The notes under the pieces: generated by a model
What the model was told of the DNA's origin: nothing
What the model saw: the letters and a program-made list of their open reading frames with translations, nothing else
Databases searched by the model: none
Made by a program: the position numbers and the translations under genes
Assembly (NCBI RefSeq): GCF_019175285.1
Contig: NC_056525.1
Location: 131,108,019 to 131,172,018 of the forward strand
Direction: 5' to 3'
Source of the DNA: Sceloporus undulatus
Taxonomy: Eukaryota; Chordata; Lepidosauria; Squamata; Phrynosomatidae
Length of the DNA stretch: 64,000 nt
Part shown: positions 25,101 through 37,300 of the stretch, piece after piece
Layout of the letters: the number at the start of each line of letters is the position of its first letter
Position numbering within the stretch: position 1 is the first letter of the stretch

Positions 25101-28100
25101 TGCTATCTCCGCCTCCTAGTGACTCACAGAAGCTTCACCCCCTCAGCAACAAGCACACTATCCTAAGGGTTTAAAAAAAAATTCAAACACTTGCCCCTCA
25201 AAATGTCCGCCCAGTTACATCTCTCCTTCTCCTCTCTGTGACAGGAACATGAATTAATCCATGTAACTCTCACTTCTACCTACCATACTAAAATACTCAA
25301 TTTTAGAACCATATACTGTAACTTATACATATTTCAGCTGTCATTATTTTGGCCTTGTTCAAAACCTGTATTTGAATTAGAATACACTTCTGCAACAAGA
25401 CATATACTTAAATCTTAACAATTCCTTTGAAGTCTTCCTTGCAGAATTCTAGACTGATTCTGGTTTGTTGTTTGTTGAAGCTCTTTGTCTAGCAGAATAT
25501 TGACAGGTCCAATGATGTTCATCTTTCTTTTTCCCTTCAGTGTGATAGAAAATTCCAGTGTTGACATCCCTATAGTCACTTCTGCTGAAGCTGAACAGTC
25601 AGAACCTGACTGCGATATTAGTGGGGCACTTGAAGCTGATCCTCAGAGTGAGGCTTCCTCTCTTGTTACTTCACCAGACAGGTGAGTATTGGAATAAGTT
25701 TAGTGTTGTTATTGTTTTACTTTTGTAATTGGTGATACTTTTGAGTTTGCCATTTTAGGTATCCATGTGACCATTTGTAACCTGAAATTTCAAGCTATTT
25801 CCATATGAATTTCTAATGTTGACATACTTTTAGCCTTGTAGGTCAACACATAGAAAATATCTCTTCACACCAGAAGGGAAAGACGACTAAATCAGAATTT
25901 GATGCCCAAGTTGCTGCAACTGAGCAAAAGACAGATCCAAAATCAGCACTTAATGCTTCAGATAACCTAAGAGGGGAGGTATGTGGTGTAACTCAAAACA
26001 CTTTAATCAATGTCATTTAAATGTTTTATATTTCACAGCACAGCCCTCCTTGCTTTCCGATGATTTGTTTTCTGAAGACTCACTCTTTCGGCCAGTCTGA
26101 ATTATACAGTACTCAGAACCTGTATATTTGATGTGTGGTACTCTCTTTCAAGTATGCATTGAATTAATGGCTTCTGGTTATAATTTAGAATGAAAGAGCA
26201 GGTTGTGAAAAGTAGAGGTGTTTTCTGACACATGCAAGATGGACATGTTAGAATCATAGAATCATAGAGTTGGAAGAGACCGGAAGGGCCATCCAGTCCA
26301 ACCCCCTGCCATGCAGGAAATCCAGATCAAAGCATCCCCGACAGATGGCTATCCAGCCTCTGTTTAAAAACCTCTAAGGAAGGAGACTCCACCACACTCC
26401 GAGGAAGTGTGTTCAACTGTCGGACAGCCCTTACTGTCAGGAAGTTCCTCCTAATGTTGAGGTGGAATCTCTTTTCCTGCAGCTTGGATCCATTGTTCCT
26501 GGTCCTGTTCTCTGGAGCAGCAGAAAACAATCTTGCTCCCTCCTCAATATGACATCCCTTCAAATATTTAAACAGTGCTATCATATCACCTCTTAACCTT
26601 CTTTTCTCCAGGCTAAACATACCCAGCTCCCTAAGGTGTTCCTCATAGGGCTTGGTTTCTAGACCTTTCACCATTTTAGTTACCCTCCTTTGGACACGCT
26701 CCAGTTTCTTAATGTCCTTTTTGAATTCTGGCGCCCAGAACTGGACACAGTATTCCAGATGGGGCCTGACCAGAGCAGAATATAGTGGCACTATTACTTC
26801 CCTTGATCTAGACACTATACTTCTATTGATGCAGCCTAAAATCGCATTGGCCTTGTTAGCTGCCGCATCACACTGTTGACTCATGTTCAACTTGTGATCT
26901 ACTTGGACTCCTAGAGTCCAAGTTAAAGAGAGATGTGTGGATAATAGCCTATAGTACCACCCTTACTTCTCTTAAGGGTGCTACGGCTGAGTTAAACAGA
27001 AATGTAGTTGTTGTTTCCCCCCGCTCCTTGCCACATGATGTAATTTTCTCACTCTCCTCTTTTTTTTCCTCACTGGGTGACTGCAGTTACTGCTACTTCT
27101 GCTATGGCTTTCCTTTGCCTCTGTCTGGCTCCCCCTACCCCTTGCACTAGCTGGACAGAGGGGAGGGGAATACTGCACCAACTCCCCTCACACTATCTCT
27201 GTGTGTGTACTATCTCATGACTGTGTCCATATCTGGGCAGATATTGTATTTCTTCTCTCTGACAGTAACATTAACTTTTTCAAATAGTTCACAATGCAAG
27301 TTGTGTTTGCAGTTTTTTCGTAAAATGCTGGAATGCAATTTGCCTCTCAGCCTAGCAGTAGGCGTACTGATAATAGGCTATATTTGTCTTTTTATATTCA
27401 CTGTATTATAATTTACATAGTACATAAATTTGTTACTATAATTACATAACTTTGTTACTATATTGTCTATATATCACCCTCAACTTTGTAATAGCTTAAA
27501 ACCTGATATTGTTTTGCTGCCTTGTCCAGAGAAAAGCAGGAGAAATTGATCCAACCTCTGTAATAACTCCAAAAGACCCAGGAGATATTCCCACATTTGA
27601 TGAATGGAAGAAGCAAGTTATGGAAGTGGAAAAAGAAAAGAGTGAGTTCACTATTTTTCAGTCAAACTTTGAAGAGAATCCTCCCTTTAAAATCCCATGT
27701 TTATGTTTTCTGACTATGTTTTCTGACTTTATAAAGGTTTTTGTAAGTTTTCTTGCAAATGAGCTTTATTTCTAGTTGAAATTTGATACTAATTCCAAAC
27801 AACCAAATCTTTTCTTGTTCTAAAATTTTCTTAGACAAACATACTGAAGTAGCATGATTGGCTTTGCAATTCCAGTGATCAGAGATTTCTATTGAAGAAG
27901 GGTCACGTGTTCAGTGGCCTAACTTTGCTTGTTTCAATCATAATAATTTACTGAGACATCTGAGTATTCCACTCCAATGGAATTAGAGCTAGGAGTAAGT
28001 TTTTCATAGAATCATAGAGCAATAGAGTTGGAAGAGACCACAAGGGCCATCCAGTCCAACCCCCAGCCATGCATGAATACACCACCAAAGCACTCCTGAG

Positions 28101-31100
28101 AGATGGCCGTCCAGCCTCTGCTTAAACATTTTCAAAGAAGGAGACTCCACCACACTGTGAGGAAGTGTGTTCCACTGTCAAACAATTTTTCTTTTACTAT
28201 TCTCTGAACATGGAGATGAGTGGGAGAATCTAATTTGACATCAAATACACATGTCACCTGTATCTTCTCCAGAGTTGGAAATATGCTGAGTTCTAGATTC
28301 TTCTGTTATATTTGTGGGTTGTGAGTGAGTGGCTGCATTACAGGCATTTAGCCACTGTGCCACCTAGCTCTCTTCTTTAAATCACTGTACAAGATTGTTG
28401 TCTTAAATCTAACATTGGCTTCTTTGTCTTCCTTGGCATTGCTCACCATTTCTCTCCTCTCACATCAATCCATCCCTGTCCTTGAATTTAGTGCTGCCAG
28501 TGCCACTATATACATACACACAGATTGAGTATTCCTTATCCGAAATGCTTGGGATCGGAAATGTTTCAAATTTTGGATTTATTTATTTTATTTTATTGGA
28601 TTTTTGAATATTTCCTTACTCATAATGAGTTCTATTGGAAATGGTACCCAATTCTAAACAGGAAATTCAATTATTCTATGACTCTACACAAAGCCTAAAG
28701 ATAATTTTATATAATATTTTAAATAATTCTGAGCATGAAAAAAGTTTGTGTACATAGGACCATCAGAAAGCAAAGGTGTTATTACCTCAGCCATTCATGA
28801 AAAAAGTTTTGCATTTTGAAACATTTTGGATTTTCAGATAAGGGATACTCGGCCTGTATATATGGAGCTGCCTTTCAGATTTCCTGAATGAAGACTCTTG
28901 AAGTCCTTTCTCAAAGTTCATCATCATGTGTTGTTACACACAGAGCCCTGATTTGAACCTAGCAGTTCAAAAGCATGCAAATACAAGTAGATAAATAGGT
29001 ACCACTCCAATGGGAAGGTAAACATGCTGGCCACATGACCACGAAGTAGTCTCTGATAATGCTGCCTCTTCGGCTAAGTAACGGAGATGAGCACCGCCTC
29101 CTGTGGTTGGACACAACAATCTTGTTAACAGGGAGTACCTTTGCCTTTACCTTTATTGTAGCTAAGCACAGGTACATGTAACTAAATTTATCACATATTC
29201 TGTTCATCTGAATTTCACTTCATGTTTTTCCCTGTGCTGCACTTTAAACTATAAACTCCTCAGGACAGTTACCTTTGGTATGGTGTAAAGCACCCATGAA
29301 CATTGAGAACACTAAGGAACTGCTCAACTTTCAGATTGTGTTGGTTTGAGGGTAATGATTCTATGATTCTAATGTGTGTATTGGAACTTTTAGTGGAAGA
29401 ACCATCTTGTTTCCCTCATCCTATTCTGCATTCCTGCCTTTGGCCTGTTTCTAGGATTTCCTGCAATACCTGTTAAGAACTTTCCTGTTTCCTCTTGTAA
29501 ACTTTCTCCACTTTGGTGCAAATAGATGGTTCTCTTCCTACTATTACAAAAAGTGTGATATGAAATTTGGTGAAGAAAGCAAGGAGGGGATTAGATTTTT
29601 TAACTCTGTTTGGTATTCTTTTTATTGTATACAGGTCAGTCCATGCATCCTTCCACCAATGGTGGTCAACATGCCACCAAAAAGGTCCAGAAAAGTAGGA
29701 ATAATTATGCTTCAGTTGAATGTGGTGCCAAAATATTGGCAGCTAATCCAGAAGCAAAGGTAACTATAATTGCTGTTGTCTGCCTTCAATTCATTCCCCA
29801 TTTATGGTGACTCTAAAATGATCCTATCACAGCATTGTTGGTTTTTGTTTGTTTGTTTGTTTTTGGTTACGGTATGTTCAGAAGGAGGTCTGTTTTGCCT
29901 CTGAGGATGAGTGTGACTTGCTTGAGCTCACCCAGTGGGTTTCCATAGCTGAGTGGGGATTCGAATCCTGATCTGTAGAGTCATAGTCCAATTCTCAAAC
30001 CACAACACCACAATGGCTCTCAAGCAGTACAATAACTATATTAGCATTGTAACTATCTTATAGCTGCTGTAGTGTAATATACAAATAGTAACTATACTAC
30101 TACATTTACAGAACATATCTCATGGTGTAAACCATAAAATAACCTGTGAGGACTAGCTGAAACAGCTCTTTCCCACAAGATAGTGACAGGATAAAATTTT
30201 TCATCTTTAAGGCACCACAAAATGTTGTTTTTATTTCAAGGAAGTACTAAGAGGAGGCCAGTGATATTTTTTCCTCTGTAACAGGAATGTCAGGGAACAC
30301 TACTAACATTCCTTCCTAGACACTCCCACCAGTGTATTGGTAGAGGATTAAAAAAAAAGCCTGAAATTAACATACAGCATTAAGGATTGAATTTGCAGTT
30401 TTAGCTGTTTTGCATATATTTAAGCAAAATGTGTAAAGTGCACCAGAATCTGGTCACTGTTGTTTACTTTGAGACAAACAACCCTGAAATAGGACTTGTC
30501 CCCGATTTTGTAACAAATCTGTAATAATTGAAGTGAGTGTTGAAATTAGATCTCTATGAGTCAAAGTAACAACAACAGTGTTAAATGGTCACCTTTTTTT
30601 CATATAGAAGAACACAGTGTAAATTAATTTTTGGTTTGACTTGTTTGACATGTTCATGAGTGTTTGTGTTAAACAAATACTGGCTTTCTGAATGAATTGT
30701 AGTCTTGAGACAACTTACTTTATACGACCTTTTGGTAACCTGTTCAGGAACATAAGGAATCTTGTTCACTACCACAAACTCATAGACCACATAATAAATA
30801 TAGATCTTGGTTATACAGGCTGAGTCTCCCTTATCCAAAATTCATGGGACCGGAAGTGTTTTTGGATATTTTTGGATTATGGAATATTTGCCCACTTTGT
30901 GAACGAATGACCAACAGCACAGCTGCTGCTGCTGCTTCAGAGGCAGAAATGAGTAGCTGGAGGGCTCACTGGAGATCTCCTGTATAGTAATGAAATCCAT
31001 TATATAAAGTAAAATGGTGTAGAATTTATGAGCTGCAAAGAGACATGAGAGACAAGACACTGCAGAGAGATGTGGCTGAAGAGAGACATGAGGAAATTTC

Positions 31101-34100
31101 CAAAACCTGTTGAAATGAAAAATAGAGTGAACTTTCCAATGACTGGGGAAAGCAGTGGTAGCAAAGAAAGGCGGTTGGAGAGGCCTGATTACTGTACAGG
31201 AGCTCTCCAGGAAATCCTCCAGCCATCCACTTCTGTTTTCAGGATGGTAGTGCTCCTTCTGTTCATTCATTCTCAAGGCAGAAATGGGCAAATATTCCAA
31301 AATTGGATTTCTTATATAATATTTTTTTTCTCGGACTCGAAAAATGAAGTAACCTTTTCTTGAAATGCACCATTTTTAGCTTTGTTAGTGAAATTTGTTT
31401 ATGATTATTTTATACCATATACAAGTACTGCATTACGCATGTCCTTTAGGAAATAATTTTTGTAAAAGTTGACATTGCAAAATTGCAAGAATTTTGTTTG
31501 GATCATTTACAAGTCAATGATATAATTCTCAAGCAATTACAAAGCTGTGGTTTACATGAACCATGAAAAGACTTGGATGTTGAAGGGATTTTTTCTTCCT
31601 GTGATCCAGAATTTAAGGTTTTTGGTATCTATTGCAATATAAGATTTGTGTTCTGAAAATTTCAAACTTATTCTTTTTACATCAAAGGCAGGTAGAAGGT
31701 AGACTTGGATCAACTGAATTTTTCACCCCTAGTTGTTCAACGCTGTAATGGTAAAACTAGGTGATGAGCTTCATTCAGTTCTGGTGCTCAAATCAAATTC
31801 CATGCTCAGAATTTTTTAGTTCTAAGGATGTCATTTGAAACTGGCTGTAGTCAGTCTTGAGTTATTTGCTTGTTTTTTAAAAAGAAAGTAGACCTTTCAA
31901 CTCTGCTATGTATATTTAGCCTGCATCTATTTTATTTTTTTGAAATCCTATGTAGAAATATTGAAAATAATTCTATGAAATACTGTATATACTCAACTCT
32001 AAGTCGACCTCATGTATAAATTGAGGGCAGGTTTTGGGGCCAAAATTATGGATTTTGATATGACCCATGGATAAGTTGAGGGTAAAACTTAGGGCCATAT
32101 AACAAAGCATCTAAAGGATGAAACAAAGGAAAACAATTAAAAAACTTACAAAATTCCAACAGACATAACTGTTTGTATTCACACTAAAGGCAGGATGGAT
32201 GAGATAACATAAGGAGAGTAGTGCTTCCAGCACAGATAACGCTCTTACCTTTCACCAGGGGATGGTTCCCTTTTGTATAAGAGTTAAAGTACAGGACTTA
32301 CATTGACCCGTAGATAAGTCAATCCAGGTTTTTGGAGTCAATTATTAACTAGAATTTCTAGACTCATACATGAATGTATACAGTAGAAATATTGAAAATG
32401 ATTCATATGATTCTATGAAAATTAATGCAAAATGTTTCATTTTTCTCTTCTATATTTCTTAAAACATAATTAGTAAATGAGTAGAATAGGCAAATATCAA
32501 CTCAAACTACTTTTTAAATAATATTCACGATTATAATCTTTTTTATTCTTTATAGAGTACCTCAGCAATACTAATGGAGAATATGGACCTTTACATGCTT
32601 AATCCATGCAGTACAAAAATCTGGTAATTACTATTTCTGCATATGAGGAATTTGAAGAATCTATTGGTATCTGAGAGTCCATGGATCTGACACCTCTTGA
32701 TAGTCAATTTATATTTTAGCAGCCAGGAAATTGGATTTTTCAGATAGAATTAAGCTATGTATTAACTCAGACTCCATCTAGTTTAACACATAATGCAACT
32801 TCTTTAAAAAATTCAGAACAATCTTGCTGGCAAGGAATTTCATGCCCCTCCACTTCCAAAGTTGTATCAGTTGTAGCTAGTTGGGAGACTTAGAAGGGTT
32901 CTTTTTTTCTAGATGAAACTGTGTTTTAAAATTTCTTTCCTGATAAGAGGGAGATTGAAGAGTAATTAGATACACAGTTTGTGGGGGAGGAAGTGAGGAA
33001 GTTTTGAATCAAGTTGATCTAAGTCAATCTCTGGAATGCCCTGTTCTGGGGCCTACCACCTATGGTAGTCACAGGCCAGTAGAGCTTTCTGGGGCAAATG
33101 GACCACAGCCATTTGAAACCCAGATGGTATTCCAGCCTATTCTAATCCACAGTGGCTTTTGGATTACATGCCTACCTCAGTTTCATTTTCTGTCTTTTCC
33201 AGTCCTTTTTCTTTTCTGTTTTTAAGTCCAATCTTTCCCCACTAGAAAAACATATTGGCATAAGAATACAGATGTGACCTCAGCCATGCAACTCATACTA
33301 GACTGATGACCAGAAAGGCACACAAATCTCTGTGCAAACATTTGGACCACAAGTCTCATCAGTTTCAGCTACAGTTTAAGAAAGCATGTAGGGGAAATTG
33401 AGGAGTGATGTGTCAGAGTCACGTAGTCTGCACGTTACCTTGAGATGATGTGAGATGAGGATTTGCAGATTAGCAAATTAGGTCAGACATATACTTTCCC
33501 CAGCAATCCCTATGCCTTCCAGCAACAAGAAATGCAGTAAAACTTGATTTCCCCATTTAAGAATAAAAAATAACCATTTAAACTTCAAGCCTGTCTCTAG
33601 AACACATAAAGTGCTATTACTTCTCAATAAATCTTATTGCAAGAGCATATTTCACAAGTATGAGGTCTTGTGGCAACTTATTTAACTAATTTATTTTCAT
33701 TTATTAAAATATTTCTACCCAGTCCTATATCAAAAATACCTCAGAGCAGCTTACAAATAACATCAAAACAACAGATTAAACAATTTAAAGCAGTAAAAAT
33801 AATTTAAATAATCTAAAAATAAATTACACATAATGAGATAAAAACAAATTGAAAGGAATAAAAAGTTTTAAAAAGCTATGCACACTATTGGCACTACCTT
33901 TCCATGGTGGCATGCTTCTGTGAGGCAAGAGGCTATGTTGATGGCAGCAGTGCTGCAGCTAGGGCCTCCAATGTCATACAGGCTTTTTCTGAGGAACCAA
34001 ACTAAATGTACCAAAGCAGCTATTGAACAGCCGTAGTATTGGTAGGTGACAAAAACAAGATCAGGAACGCCAGGGACATTGTCAGGTAGGAATGCAAAAA

Positions 34101-34318
34101 GATACCATCTATACCCCAAAACAAAGAGAAGCTTCCATGGACAGGTGAAACTCTTCAAGCAGTTAAGGACGATGAGAAGCAAAAGTAAGAGGTGACAAAG
34201 AGAGTCAGAGCTTTGAATCAACTGTTCATTTAATTGTGTACAGGGAAAAGTAGAATTACTATAATAATAAATACAAAGAAATAGAAGATGTTGATGATGA
34301 TGATAATAATAATAATAT

Positions 34319-34353
<35 letters not shown>

Positions 34354-37300
34354 TGGCACACCCAATCACTAGGAATCCGGGCAGGTTACAACAGTAAAAA
34401 TACATTACAATAAAATACTAAATGGTCCCTTCCCAACCCCCTCCCCAATATTAAAACTAGAATTAAACAATCAGAGTTTAAAAACAATAAAATGCAATAC
34501 AGCATTAGGTTTGAATTAAAAACAATTTGATGGATAGGGAGACATACATCAGAAAATTGAGATCATATTCATGAACATACACAAGGAAGGAAGTTGGAGC
34601 TTATTGGCTAGGTTGGAAAGGTCTGCTGGAAGAGTGGAGATATGGCAGATTTCTTCTAGCAGGTCGTTCCACAACTACGACGCAGCAGTAGAGAAGGCCC
34701 TTTGAGTGACAGACGTTAGCCTAGCTGTTTTTTGGCTGAAGTAAGTTCTTACTTGACGACCTTAGAGTGTGGGACGGACAGTACGGAAGAAGGCGTTCCC
34801 TTAAGTATTCTGGACCCAAGCCATGTAGGGCTTTAAAGGTAATCACCAACAATTTGTACCTTGCCTGGAAACTGATTGGCAGCCAATGAAGGGACTACAG
34901 AACAGGTGTTATATGATTGTTCCAGGAAGTATCTGTAATTAGTCTTGTTGCCATGTTTTGTACCATCTGAAATTTCCAAACTTGGCACAGAGGTAGCCCC
35001 ACGTAAAGTGCATTACAGAAGTGCATGTAGTACTGTTTCAAGGTCCCCTGGCTCCAGGAAGAGGCATAGCTGGCGTATCAGCCGAAGCTGGTAGCAAGTG
35101 CTCCTGAATGTCGTATCCACGTGCTCTGACAGCTGGAGCGATGAGTCAAGGAGCACCTCAAGCTGTGGACAGAGTCCTTCAAGAGAAGTGTGACCCCATC
35201 TAGAACTGGCTGACATAACTCCATTCTTGGGTTCGGGTTTCCAGTAACAAATACCTCCGTCTTACCTGGATTCAGCTTGAGTCGGTTTTCCCTTATCCAG
35301 TCCATTACCGCCCCAAGACAGGCATTCAGAGGAATCATGGAATCATAGAGTTGGAAGAGACCGCAAGGGCCATCCAGTCCAATCCCCTGACATGCAGGAA
35401 ATCTAAATCAAAGCATCCCCAACAGATGGCCATCCAGCCTCTGTTTAAAAACCTCTAAGGAAGGAGATTCCACTACACTCTGAGGGAGTTTGTTCCACTG
35501 TCGAACAGCCCTTACTGTCAGGAAGTTCCTCCTAATGTTGAAGTGGAATCTCTTTTCCTGTAGCTTGCATCCATTACTCCGTGTCTTAGTTTCTGGAACA
35601 GCAAAAAACAAGCTAGCTCCCTCCTCAATGTGAGAAGAGATGCCTTCTTTAGTTACTGCATCAGTTGGAGACATAGAGAAATATATTTGGGTGTCATCGA
35701 TGTACTGATAATACCCTGCCCCATGACTCCGGATGTTCTTGCCCAGCAGCTTCAAGTAGATTTTAAACAGCATGGGACACAGGATTGCGCCTGGGGGATG
35801 CCAAATTTTAGCTCTCTTTTAGAAGAGCAACTGTCTCCCAGTGCCACCATCTGGAATCTTCCCGAGAGGTAGGAATGCAACCACTGTAGAATGGTGCCTC
35901 CAATAGTCAACTCCCTCAGGCGTTCCAGAAGGATACCATGGTCGATGGTATTAAAGGCATGACAATAATAAAGGAAGAACAAGAGATCTCTTTCACAAGA
36001 TAAAGGAAATTTAAACCAAAAGCGGGGATGCTTTGCAGTCAGCAAGGGAACACATTACATGAGCATGTAGAACTACTAACATAAAAGCATTACACGAAAG
36101 AATTACATAAAAGAGATCAAAGGGTGACATTCATCTGAGGAAGACACAGAGGAACCCTCTCCCTAGTGGACCTCATCCTAGGGCAAGCATATAGGCAGAG
36201 AGGCATTCTTTCAAATATCTAGATCCCAAGCCATTTGGGGCTTTTGATGTCATCACAAGAACTTTTAATTTATACTGGAATTGTATTGGTAGCCAGCTGC
36301 AGTTCTTTTAAGACTGACATCATATACTGTTGATATGTTATTCCAGTCAGCAATTAAAACTGTTTTATTTTGCATTAGCTGCAGTTTCTGAGTCTTCTTC
36401 AGGGGCAGCCCCAAATAGAGTGCATTACAGTAGTCTGGTCAGGAGGTTACCAGTGCACAATCTACAAAGGCTAGGTTATCTCTGAAAAAAAAATCAGTAT
36501 AGTTGGTGTACCAGTCAAAGTTGTTGCCAAATACTTTCTGCTAGAGTGCAGTAACAAGGATGGATCTGAGAGTACTCCAGAGTTATGCATCTTTTTCATC
36601 AGGAGTATTTCAACCCCTCCAGGAAAAACTTTTCCCAGTTATCAGTCCTGAGAACCACAGAGCCTGAGTCATCCAGGCCTACATCATTTTGCTACATTAT
36701 GGATTTGGATTTTTTTTTTTGGCATGTAATACTGTTTCCTTTTGTGCTCTTGCTCAGAAAAATCTAATTTTACTGACTTCCAACTGCTCCTGATATTTTG
36801 TGGCTTTCTTCTGCATTGAAGTACACTTCACTGACATCAGTGGGACATCTGAGGAAGCCTGAAGAACTTAACAAAGGCACTTTTAACAGTTGTATAGTAA
36901 TCTTTGCATTTCTAATAACATAAAATGGCCCGATACTTTCCAGAACTTGATCTTCTAAGCTGCTCTTCTGCAACAGGAACACCATGAAAAGAAGTGAATA
37001 TGCAGCCAAGCACTGCATCATTCTGTTCTTCATTCCTGACTTCTTGTGGGAACACCTTCTCCCATATCATCCTCCCCGCACTCTTCGTTCTGCTGGGAAG
37101 AATCTGCTTCAACCAAAGAGGACCAGACTTTCGGCAGTGACCCAGCGCTCCTTTTCAGCAGTTGCTCCTAGACTCTGGAACGACCTGCCGGATGAGATCT
37201 GTCAGATTACCACCTTGGAAACCTTTAAGAAGGCTATTAAGGTGGATCTCTTCCAGCAGGCTTTTCTAGGCTAGGTCCACCTCTATTTTCCTGCCTCCCC

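Noticed and set aside
26327-26890. 187-codon minus-strand open frame
   Set aside because: CR1 RT C-terminus followed directly by the CR1 3' end; a mobile element, not a host gene.
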